Assembly (NCBI RefSeq): GCF_017115095.1
Contig: NZ_JABXKI010000295.1
Span: 1-35,458, forward strand
From: Nostoc sp. NMS4
GTDB lineage: Bacteria > Cyanobacteriota > Cyanobacteriia > Cyanobacteriales > Nostocaceae
Length of the DNA stretch: 35,458 nt
Direction: 5' to 3'
Below, piece after piece: positions 16,809-24,555 of this stretch (position 1 is the first letter of the stretch; the number at the start of each line of letters is the position of its first letter). The translations under genes were made by a program, and so were the position numbers. A model generated the notes under the pieces. That model ran no database searches. It saw only the letters and a program-made list of their open reading frames with translations, and was not told the origin of the DNA.

Positions 16809-17927
16809 GTGGAAAAATCCTTAACACCTTCACCTGTAACTAATCCAGAGCTTTTGTCCAGTGTGAATGCTCACTCAAAATTCTACATACCATCCCTTGA
16901 TGGAATAAGAATTCTTGCTTTCATACTTGTTTTTTTCTCCCACACAGGAATTGCGAAGGTTTTTCCCGGAAGTTTCGGCGTAACAATATTTTTCTTTCTC
17001 AGTGGTTACTTAATTACAACTCTTCTGAGACAAGAGTACGATCGCAATGAGACTATTAATTTTAAGCTATTCTATCTAAGACGAATCCTGCGTATTTGGC
17101 CGCCATTTTATCTAGTCTTGTGCTTAGGAGCGGGCTTAACTATCTTAAAATTACTTGATGGAGAAATTTTCCTACCAGGCTTCTCGTCTCAGTTTCTACA
17201 CTATGCTAACTACTATCAAATTTTTGTTGGCAGGGCTGGAGAAACTCTTGGTAGTTCAGTATACTGGTCTCTCGCTGTCGAAGAACACTTTTATTTACTT
17301 TTTCCACTGTTTTATCTAGCTCTACGTAAACTTGGTGTCAGTTCACGCAGACAAAGATTTATTTTTTGGGGATTATGTTTAGTTGTCTTACTTTGGCGGT
17401 GTGTTCTGGTTTATCGTTTTCACGTACCTGAACAACGTATATTTTTTGGAACAGATACCCAGGTTGATAGTATTCTTTTTGGTTGTGCATTAGCAGTCAG
17501 TGGTAATCCAATGCTGGATACCCAAGATTACTCTAATAAACTCTGGAGGTATTTCTTGTTGCCTTTAGGAATAATCGTGATTCTTTTTACATGCATATCT
17601 CGCTCTCCTGAGTTTCGCTCAACCATTCGTTATACCATACAAGGATTTGCCTTATACCCAGTCTTTATTACCGCTATTTGTTTTCCCAACTGGGGATTAT
17701 TCGCAGTGCTAAATTTGAAGTGGATGCGCTTTCTCGGCATACTTTCTTATTCACTTTACCTCACTCATTATACTGTGATATTCGCAGTTTGGAAGTATTT
17801 ACCCAACTTGCCTAAAGCTATCCAAGCAGTAATTGCTCTATTAATTTCTTTGGGATTAGCCTATCTGATTTACAAGTTTATAGAGTTTCCATTGGGACAG
17901 CTACGCAAAAAGTTTTCACGGGCATAA
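16809..17927 (+). CDS. acyltransferase 3 family membrane protein
   Basis: This family moves acyl groups onto sugars or other acceptors at the membrane. The signature arginine and histidine of the first helix, R-x10-H, are Arg34 and His45 (LDGIRILAFILVFFSHTG). A second helix FFFLSGYLITTLL, then YLRRILRIWPPFYLVL and WSLAVEEHFYLLFPL, match the O-acyltransferase (OafA/NodX-type) family. About ten membrane segments are present and the length (372 aa) is usual. The only in-frame start is a GTG at 16809. It is flanked by non-coding DNA, so the acceptor is unknown; cell-wall or exopolysaccharide acetylation is the usual role. Confidence 0.9.
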   Translation: MEKSLTPSPVTNPELLSSVNAHSKFYIPSLDGIRILAFILVFFSHTGIAKVFPGSFGVTIFFFLSGYLITTLLRQEYDRNETINFKLFYLRRILRIWPPFYLVLCLGAGLTILKLLDGEIFLPGFSSQFLHYANYYQIFVGRAGETLGSSVYWSLAVEEHFYLLFPLFYLALRKLGVSSRRQRFIFWGLCLVVLLWRCVLVYRFHVPEQRIFFGTDTQVDSILFGCALAVSGNPMLDTQDYSNKLWRYFLLPLGIIVILFTCISRSPEFRSTIRYTIQGFALYPVFITAICFPNWGLFAVLNLKWMRFLGILSYSLYLTHYTVIFAVWKYLPNLPKAIQAVIALLISLGLAYLIYKFIEFPLGQLRKKFSRA

Positions 17928-18005
17928 AAGACAGTTTTTGCTGACAGCAGGGCTGTTTAATTCTCTAGAGATAGCCTGAATTAAAAGCGTTATTAGCAAA
18001 AAAAT

Positions 18006-18051
18006 CAGGTGATTAAGAATTTATGTATAAACCTAAAATCTTAATCACCTG
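18006..18051. terminator. bidirectional hairpin between convergent genes
   Basis: CAGGTGATTAAGA (18006-18018) and TCTTAATCACCTG (18039-18051) are perfect 13-bp complements around a 20-base A+T-rich loop. They lie between the acyltransferase gene and the oppositely oriented MgtC-like gene. Confidence 0.7.
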
Positions 18052-18059
18052 CTAATTGA

Positions 18060-18518
18060 CTATGGACGTTTTTCAAACCTTGTAAAAACGTTGAGAACCA
18101 AAAAAGTCAGCATAGCGCCGATTAATCCTAATTGCCATAAACCACAGCCAGCAGCAATTCCCAATGCAGATGAAACCCAAATAGCGGCTGCTGAGGTGAG
18201 TCCGTGAATTTCAAGTTGCTGTGATTTTTGGGAAGATTGGCGCACAATTTCCCCAGCACCGAGAAATCCTATACCAGCTGCAATCCCCTGAATCACACGG
18301 CTAAGTGCATCAGGACTAGTTTGCAGTCCTTCTGTTTGCATGATTATCAAAGTAAATAAGGCTGAACCTAAACTCACGAGTATATAAGTTCTTAAACCGG
18401 CTGGTTTACGCCTAATTTGCCGTTCTAAACCGATAATTGCTCCAATAAGCAATGCAATACATAGCCGGAAGCTGATATTCAGCCAATCATTAGTTGCAAT
18501 GTAGTAAGTGTTTGGCAA
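18060..18518 (-). CDS. MgtC/SapB-family membrane protein
   Basis: The MgtC N-terminal domain is clear: helix one, then GLERQIRRKPAGLRTYILVSLGSALFT (about 30-56), GIGFLGAGEIVR (about 83-93) and GLTSAAAIWVSSALGIAAG (about 106-124). Four to five membrane helices are predicted. The soluble C-terminal domain of the virulence-type MgtC is absent, as in most SapB-like proteins. MgtC proteins are tied to growth under low magnesium and to ATP-synthase modulation in pathogens; the cyanobacterial role is not established. The start is a TTG at 18518; no nearby in-frame ATG was found, so the exact N-terminus is uncertain. Confidence 0.88.
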   Translation of the reverse strand: MPNTYYIATNDWLNISFRLCIALLIGAIIGLERQIRRKPAGLRTYILVSLGSALFTLIIMQTEGLQTSPDALSRVIQGIAAGIGFLGAGEIVRQSSQKSQQLEIHGLTSAAAIWVSSALGIAAGCGLWQLGLIGAMLTFLVLNVFTRFEKRP

Positions 18519-18896
18519 TGTTTAATCTGATATGGAAAATTCTATGTATTAGATTAAATCGTAATATTTTTATAAAAATAGCACAAAACTATTCTAATGT
18601 TTTATTAATGGAGTTTAATCTAATGAGTGTAGTGCAATAGACTCTCTCATATTTGGATTATATCAATTTAGGAATGGTTTTAAACTGAGAATTAATATTT
18701 TCCATTGTTAGGATGATTTTTCAATAAAAATCGGCTGACACTCACGGCATCAGCCTGATACTGAGAAAAGGATTTACCAAGTACATAAGTCCTGAGTACT
18801 TTTTAATTTACTCTCAGCCGAGGGAGTCAGTAGATTAACCTGATAACATACCAGGAAGAAATGGCTGTGGCTACAAATAGACAACTAAAAAATTGA
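18519..18896. other. gene-free divergent region
   Basis: This lies between the MgtC-like gene (leftward) and the PEP-synthase-like gene (rightward) and must contain both promoters. The sequence is A+T-rich. One weak hairpin, GGCTGA (18733-18738) with TCAGCC (18750-18755), stands near the middle. No small ORF or known RNA was recognised. Confidence 0.45.
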
Positions 18897-21245
18897 GTGG
18901 ATAAACTCTACTGGCTAGACCAAATTAAACTACAAGACCGCGCCAAAGTAGGTGACAAAGCGTTTTACTTAAGCAAAATTATCCAGCGTGGCTATCCGGT
19001 AATGCCTGGTTTTGTCGTTTCGGCAGAAATTCTGCGAGAATTTCTCGAAAATCTCAATAGTTCAGAATCATTAGTAGCTGACTTACCCCATTCTTCGCTA
19101 CACCTGGATGTCACTAATTGGCGACAACTTCAGCAGGTGGCTAGTCGCTTGCGCCAAGAAATTTTGACTGCGACTGTAGCACAGCAGTGCGTAAGTACAA
19201 TTTTCCAAGCAGCTAGAGAATGGCAAACTAGCTGTTTGATTCTTCGGCCAACTTTGGCTGTATCGACTGCTAACCCAGGTATGAAGAATATATCGGGTTT
19301 GCTGGAGTCGGTATTTTGCCAGTGCGAACCGGATGCGATCGCATTGGCTCTAAAGCGTACCTGGAGCCAGATATTTCGGGCCAGAAGTCTATTATATTGG
19401 CAGCACTCAGGAATTAATCTGCAACAAATTAATCTGGCAGTTTTGGTACAACCTGTTGAGAATGCGATCGCTAGTGGTTTACTCAAGGCCAACCCTTCTG
19501 GATGGGAAATTGAAGCTACTTGGGGATTAGGAATTGCGATCGCTCTTGGCGAAGTACAGCCAGATGTCTACTATATTCAACCGGAAACTGGGGTTGTGCT
19601 TGAGCAGCAACTGGGCAATAAAATGCTGGCTTATGGCTTTGATGATGCAGCCTCTGGAGCTTTTTCGCAACCCATACCAAACTCAGCACCAATACCAGAT
19701 CGCACTTGTCTAATTACCTATCTACTTCCAGAAGCCCAACAAAAACAGTACTCTTTACAAGAAGAATATTTACAACAAATAATTGCTCTGGGAAATCAAC
19801 TGGTAAGTGAACTAGGTAAAACCTTTACGATTAAATGGACTATCGCCGGCCAAACTACATCTAGCAAGCTCTACATTACACAAGTTAGTCCTTCCCAATC
19901 TGTAATTCCCCATGCACACTTCATTCGGGGACTAGGGGCAGCAGGGGGACGTGTTGTAGCCACTGCCCTGGTAATTATTAATCCGCAACATAAACCCGAA
20001 CAACTACCCAAGGGAGTGATTTTAGTAATACCAACGATTACACCTGATTGGTTGCCATTATTGCAACAAGTTGCTGGTATTATCACAGAACAAGGGGGAT
20101 TAACCAGTCACGCGGCAATTCTGGCTAGAGAATTAAGTATTACAGCAGTAGTTAACGCAACATCTGCCACAACTTTAATCCAAACTGGCGAACGACTATT
20201 GCTTGATGGCGACAGAGGAGAAGTTTATCGGATCAAAGGAGACTCAAAGGAGGAGATGGAGAGAGGGAGAGAAGAAAATCTTCTTTCCCCCCATCACCTA
20301 AACCCAAAAGCGCCCCATGCTGCTGTTACGTCTCATCTACCTATGATTGCTACCCAACTGCTGGTTAATTTGAGTCAGCCCACATTAATAGAACAAGTGC
20401 AAAACTTGCCTGTAGATGGAGTGGGATTGTTGCGCTCAGAATTGATGGTACTAAATATATTGAACGGGCAACATCCCCATAGTTGGATTTTAAACGGGCA
20501 TCAGGCAGAATTGTTAGAGTTATGGTCTGAGCAGATTATGCAGTTTGCCCGTGCTTTTGCACCAAGACCAGTTTTTTATCGTTCTTTAGATTGGCGATCG
20601 CAAGATTTACCATCGTTGCGTGATAGTTTAGAATCTTCGCCACAATCGATGTTAGGTGAACGTGGCACTTTTAGCTATTTACAAAATCCCGCAGTATTTG
20701 AATTGGAACTGAAAGCTTTGGCGAGTGTACAGCAAGCTGGCTACACCAATGTCAACCTACTGTTGCCCTTTGTACGGACTGTAGAAGAATTTGTCTTTTG
20801 CCGTCGCAAAGTTGAGCAAGCTTTTTTAACCGAGGTGGCGCAGTTTCAATTGTGGATCATGGCAGAAGTGCCAAGTGTCTTGTTTTTATTACCAGAATAT
20901 GTTAAAGCAGGTGTGGCGGGAATTTCTATTGGTACAAATGACCTGACCCAATTATTGCTAGGAGTAGATCGAGAACAAGGACAGCTAGCAAAAGTATTTA
21001 ATGAACGTCATCCAGCAGTGATGAGTGCGATCGCTCAACTGATCCAAATGGCTGAAAGTGCCGGTATCCCTTGTTCAATCTGCGGTCAAGCACCAGCCCT
21101 TTATCCAGAAATTATTGATAAATTAGTGGAATGGGGTATTACTTCCATTTCCGTGGAACCGGAAGCAGTGGAGCGAACATATCAAGCGATCGCTCGTGCT
21201 GAACAACGTCTAATTTTAGCAGCAGCACGACGAAAACTTAATTAG
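18897..21245 (+). CDS. divergent PEP synthase-like protein (PEP/pyruvate-binding, phosphohistidine and PEP-utilising domains)
   Basis: The domain order is that of pyruvate, water dikinase. The N-terminal ATP-grasp region (about 1-330) has VGDKAFYLSKI at 18-28 and ATWGLGIAIALGEVQPD at 207-223. The mobile domain has the phosphorylatable histidine in GGLTSHAAILARE (His405). The C-terminal TIM barrel has MLGERG (585-590), AEVPSVLFLLPEY, SIGTNDLTQLLLGVDRE (677-692) and the catalytic CGQAP (Cys729). The usual RSSATAED nucleotide loop has become RPTLAVST (117-124), so pyruvate phosphorylation by ATP is doubtful. A charged linker (447-475, KGDSKEEMERGREENLLSPH) joins the mobile and barrel domains. 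The start is a GTG immediately after an in-frame stop. The stop abuts the convergent DUF4276 gene without a gap. Confidence 0.85.
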   Translation: MDKLYWLDQIKLQDRAKVGDKAFYLSKIIQRGYPVMPGFVVSAEILREFLENLNSSESLVADLPHSSLHLDVTNWRQLQQVASRLRQEILTATVAQQCVSTIFQAAREWQTSCLILRPTLAVSTANPGMKNISGLLESVFCQCEPDAIALALKRTWSQIFRARSLLYWQHSGINLQQINLAVLVQPVENAIASGLLKANPSGWEIEATWGLGIAIALGEVQPDVYYIQPETGVVLEQQLGNKMLAYGFDDAASGAFSQPIPNSAPIPDRTCLITYLLPEAQQKQYSLQEEYLQQIIALGNQLVSELGKTFTIKWTIAGQTTSSKLYITQVSPSQSVIPHAHFIRGLGAAGGRVVATALVIINPQHKPEQLPKGVILVIPTITPDWLPLLQQVAGIITEQGGLTSHAAILARELSITAVVNATSATTLIQTGERLLLDGDRGEVYRIKGDSKEEMERGREENLLSPHHLNPKAPHAAVTSHLPMIATQLLVNLSQPTLIEQVQNLPVDGVGLLRSELMVLNILNGQHPHSWILNGHQAELLELWSEQIMQFARAFAPRPVFYRSLDWRSQDLPSLRDSLESSPQSMLGERGTFSYLQNPAVFELELKALASVQQAGYTNVNLLLPFVRTVEEFVFCRRKVEQAFLTEVAQFQLWIMAEVPSVLFLLPEYVKAGVAGISIGTNDLTQLLLGVDREQGQLAKVFNERHPAVMSAIAQLIQMAESAGIPCSICGQAPALYPEIIDKLVEWGITSISVEPEAVERTYQAIARAEQRLILAAARRKLN

Positions 21246-21929
21246 TTAAGAGTGATTCAATGATTCTAGGCGTGACAGCCAGATGTTGAAGTGGGGACAC
21301 CTGCTCCGAATTACTTCTAGTCCAATTCGTTCAGCCAACTGTGGTCCAAAAGCAGACTTTGCTTTTTCATAATCAGGAAACTGAGCGATAATGCGTTTAC
21401 TCGGAGCTGTCTGCTGTCCGTCGTTGATCAACTCAGGTGTCTCATATTGATTAGCGATCGCTTTAAGAGCCTCAATCTCCTTTGTACGCCCAGCATCAAG
21501 ATATTCAAAGCACGTTGGATCGGCAAAAAGGTATGCCTCGTATTCATGTAACTGAATGTACGGGATAAAGCGGTAATCACTGATATCCTCTGTAAAACGT
21601 TGCTCTAGAAATTCGACCCTTTGCACAGGATTTTGGCGCAGACTTTCAGCTTCAGCCAATCCCGGAAAATCAGGAGCAATAGCATATAAATCAATCATAG
21701 TAGTGAAGAATACATCAGGATTATTATCTTCTTTGAGCGAGCGGAGAATATCGTTTTTCATTGGCTCGTAATTACGTCCGCCACCGCGATGCACCTTCCC
21801 CTTTTTTCTGGCGTGAGCGATTAGCCGAGGGTAGTGCATAAACACTTGATGTTGAGCTAAGTGCGGTTTTACCAAAGTGTCGGCGAATGTCTGCTCGGTT
21901 TGTCCTTCAGCAAATAGGTAGAGGCGCAT
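21246..21929 (-). CDS. DUF4276-family protein (Toprim-like), partner of the adjacent ATPase
   Basis: From the ATG at 21929 the protein has 227 residues. The N-terminal strand ends in FAEGQTEQ (Glu8, with Gly-x-Thr-Glu), a Toprim-like acidic start. MIDLYAIAPDFPG (78-90) supplies further acidic residues (Asp80, Asp87), and QLHEYEAYLF (126-135) is typical of DUF4276. These features suggest a metal-dependent nuclease-like fold; that is inference from motif shape. The ATG lies two bases after the ATPase stop, with GGAGG about 12 bases upstream inside the ATPase's last codons, so the two are translationally coupled. The longer frame from 21998 would overlap the ATPase by 67 bases and is less likely. 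Confidence 0.82.
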   Translation of the reverse strand: MRLYLFAEGQTEQTFADTLVKPHLAQHQVFMHYPRLIAHARKKGKVHRGGGRNYEPMKNDILRSLKEDNNPDVFFTTMIDLYAIAPDFPGLAEAESLRQNPVQRVEFLEQRFTEDISDYRFIPYIQLHEYEAYLFADPTCFEYLDAGRTKEIEALKAIANQYETPELINDGQQTAPSKRIIAQFPDYEKAKSAFGPQLAERIGLEVIRSRCPHFNIWLSRLESLNHS

Positions 21930-21931
21930 AA

Positions 21932-23032
21932 TTAATGTGGTCCTCCCCCAATGATATTTTTCTCCCAGACTTCTCCCAAACTGTACTCGTCGAGCCAAGT
22001 TTCTAATACTGTGGGATTGAGACGCTTAAATTGCGACTCCTTTCCCTCCCGGTTTACCGCAATTACATCTTCAGGATCAAAATTATCCAAGAAGGAGCTA
22101 GATTGGGTGCTAATGAGAATTTGCGTATGCAGCGAAGCCTTGCTAAACAAGCCAGCCACAACATTTAGAGCATAGGGGTGAAGACCTAATTCTGGCTCAT
22201 CAACAACGATGAGTTTTGGTAGTTCATCCTCTGGCTGTAAGAGCAGTGTTACCAGACATATAGCGCGTAAAGTGCCATCTGAAAATTGATGCGGCCCAAA
22301 TACACTATCTGACTCCTTTTCTTGCCAGTTCAGAATGACACGATTAGATGCATCTGGCTCAAGAACAAAGTCATGGAAAAATGGTGCAATCAAACGGATT
22401 GTTCCGATAATACGTTGATAAGTTGAAATATTTTCTTCGCGGAATTTCAGAAGTAATGCAGCTAAATTTCCGGCATCAGGCATGAGCCATCGGTTATCGC
22501 CAACGTAACAGGATTGCCGCACTCCCGCCGTAGAAGATGTATCGTGAAAGTGATATACACGGCAACGATCAAGCAAATATTTAAGCGTTTTGGCTGTTGG
22601 TTTACCTTCCTCTACTGCTTCACTAATTTTTGTTTCCTGATGCCCTGCACCCAACTGATCAATCCTTGAGGATGTCCAACCCGCTTGCAGAAAGCTCAAT
22701 GTCTCTTGGGCGAAAAAAAGGGTATCACCGGCGGCATGGAATAACCGCAGATTATATGTATCTACCCCGTTTTCAACTTCAAACTCCAATTTTGCTTCTA
22801 TCTGAGGAGTTATCTTGGGCCCAAAGTGCAAGAGGGATTGAGCGCGCCCTGACATACCGATATATTGTTGGAAGCGTCCAGCCATCATCTCATTAAGCAT
22901 CTTGAAGAACGAGATGAGATTGCTTTTTCCTGCTCCGTTTGCTCCAATCAAGATATTTAAGGGACGCAACTCAAGATCCATAGCCTTAATAGACTTGAAT
23001 CCGTTAAGGGTTAATCGTTGCAGCCTGTTCAA
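21932..23032 (-). CDS. AAA family (AAA_15/AAA_21, SMC/OLD-like) ATPase
   Basis: The 366-residue protein starts MNRLQRLTLNGFKSIKAMDLELRPLNILIGANGAGKSN, with the Walker A motif at residues 30-37. A long insert (about 50-240) replaces the coiled-coil arm. The ABC-type signature region is FSDGTLRAI, Walker B is LIVVDEPELGLHP, and the histidine-switch region reads STQSSSFLDNFD. This is the layout of overcoming-lysogenisation-type and RloA/AriA-like ATPases found in phage-defence modules. It is the first gene of a two-gene unit with DUF4276. I infer that ATP binding controls the partner's activity. There is no neighbouring transposase or integrase. Confidence 0.9.
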   Translation of the reverse strand: MNRLQRLTLNGFKSIKAMDLELRPLNILIGANGAGKSNLISFFKMLNEMMAGRFQQYIGMSGRAQSLLHFGPKITPQIEAKLEFEVENGVDTYNLRLFHAAGDTLFFAQETLSFLQAGWTSSRIDQLGAGHQETKISEAVEEGKPTAKTLKYLLDRCRVYHFHDTSSTAGVRQSCYVGDNRWLMPDAGNLAALLLKFREENISTYQRIIGTIRLIAPFFHDFVLEPDASNRVILNWQEKESDSVFGPHQFSDGTLRAICLVTLLLQPEDELPKLIVVDEPELGLHPYALNVVAGLFSKASLHTQILISTQSSSFLDNFDPEDVIAVNREGKESQFKRLNPTVLETWLDEYSLGEVWEKNIIGGGPH

Positions 23033-23298
23033 AAGTCGGTCTCCTGAATCCGTAAATGTGTATTTGCTTCCTCTTGTCTAACACTCACAGACTTCTAGTA
23101 AAGCAAGCATTTAGAGTAGGTTTGATAAGCCAGATGTGGTTAACCGTGCGACCATAAACAAATTTTCGTATTAAGCGTGCTTTGATATACAGCGAATTTT
23201 AAGGTCTCAAAGGCAGGTATAAAGCCTGTTTTACTTCTGTTAGCGTAGCAGGGCATAGCCCATTCTGACTCCTTAATTCTGAATTCTGCTGTACTTGC

Positions 23299-23961
23299 TC
23301 ATCCAGCATTTGGGGTGTTAGGATCGGCTGATTGTGTCTTTATAGGATATGCATTTTTGGGTTGTTTGACTAAACCTAAAGTTACTCGTTTCATAATCCA
23401 GTACAGCCCGATAAGGATCACAAAACTGATAGTAATAATCACCAATGGCTGTTTACCGAGAATTTCTTCAACACCTTTGGTCAATACGGCATCGGGTTGA
23501 GTAATAAAATCCCAACTGTTGAAACGCAAAAATCGCCCCCAATAGACACCAATAGCACAAAGAAAATGGGTAATTAACTCAACGCGCCAAATCCATTGGC
23601 TCTTACCGATGCGATGTAAGTAATGTCCCCAATTGATTAACGATATTACATAAGCTTCAAATCCACCTAGAATTACTAGCAAATAGACAGGAATAAGTAC
23701 TAAAGTAATTATCCACACCGATTGAATCATGCGGATATCGTTGATCAAGTGAATTACATCAGTCAACAAATAGGGTGCATTTGGTAAGAAAGCATAGAAA
23801 ACTAAGAATCCTAGCCACCAAAGCCAAGAGCCACCGCGTCTGGTGCGAAATAGCCAGACACTCAAAGCTAAAGGTATAAAAGCCAGAAACAAATTCCAAG
23901 TCATCCAACTCATATTAATTCGCAAGACTTGCATGACTCTGGCGATCAATTCTTCTTTCAT
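23299..23961 (-). CDS. DUF1361 membrane protein
   Basis: The 220-residue protein has five to six hydrophobic segments and the DUF1361 hallmarks MTWNLFLAFIPLALS (20-34), FLPNAPYLLTDVIHL (58-72) and WGRFLRFNSWD (141-151). It is an inner-membrane protein of unknown function. No clear ribosome binding site precedes the ATG at 23961. A 266-base gap separates it from the ATPase gene upstream, so it is unlikely to belong to that module. The C-terminal tail (VKQPKNAYPIKTQSADPN) is probably cytoplasmic. Confidence 0.88.
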   Translation of the reverse strand: MKEELIARVMQVLRINMSWMTWNLFLAFIPLALSVWLFRTRRGGSWLWWLGFLVFYAFLPNAPYLLTDVIHLINDIRMIQSVWIITLVLIPVYLLVILGGFEAYVISLINWGHYLHRIGKSQWIWRVELITHFLCAIGVYWGRFLRFNSWDFITQPDAVLTKGVEEILGKQPLVIITISFVILIGLYWIMKRVTLGLVKQPKNAYPIKTQSADPNTPNAG

Positions 23962-24555
23962 AGGTGCTTACTCGGAAGATATTTGATTGATGTATATTCA
24001 CTCTGTAGTGTTAGTGTTAAGCTCAGTAATTGATTGATAAAGTTTTTGTAGTTCCCAAGAAAACTAATTTCTTCTAACATCAAACAATATTTTTGTGTCA
24101 TTTAAAAGTAAATACATACTGAATATATATCCAAAACTTATAGTTTTTGTGTGTTTCATGCTAGAGGATGAAATTTATCAATCAATCGGCTTCAGCCACT
24201 AGTATAGCCAGAAAATCATCAGGGTAAAACATACTACCAAAAGGTAGTCTGAGCAACAAAAACGCCGCGAATAACTTATGGTAGACTTTTTTAATTGCAA
24301 TGTTGCCCCTGTGTTGACTATTATATTAATTTCATTTTGCCCTACTAGAGTTCCAGAAGCACCCAAAATGTCAAGTCAGCCTTTGCTTAGGGATGGGCGA
24401 GAAGCCTGAATCTGACTGTATGAGTTTTGCCCTCACCCCCAGCCCCTCTCCCAAAAATGGGAGAGGGGAGCAAATTCTCTAGTTCCCCTTCTCCCATATT
24501 GGGAGAAGGGGTTAGGGGATGAGGGCAAGGATATTTTTGATTTGAAAGTCCCTAA
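23962..24555. other. gene-free region
   Basis: This lies between the DUF1361 gene (leftward) and the 3' end of the secreted-protein gene (also leftward). It holds the promoter of the DUF1361 gene and ends in a nested inverted repeat at 24429-24526. The remainder is A+T-rich with no ORF or recognised RNA. Confidence 0.5.
24429..24526. repeat. nested inverted repeat with two hairpins
   Basis: The outer arms GCCCTCA (24429-24435) and TGAGGGC (24520-24526) enclose two hairpins. One is CCCCTCTCCC (24443-24452) with GGGAGAGGGG (24459-24468); the other is CCCCTTCTCCC (24485-24495) with GGGAGAAGGGG (24501-24511). The element lies just 3' of the secreted-protein gene and can act as its transcript end. 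The look is that of a cyanobacterial interspersed repeat. Confidence 0.7.

Noticed and set aside
21930-21998. Longer start for the DUF4276 gene
   Set aside because: It overlaps the ATPase coding end, and the ATG at 21929 begins exactly at the family's first strand with a ribosome binding site.
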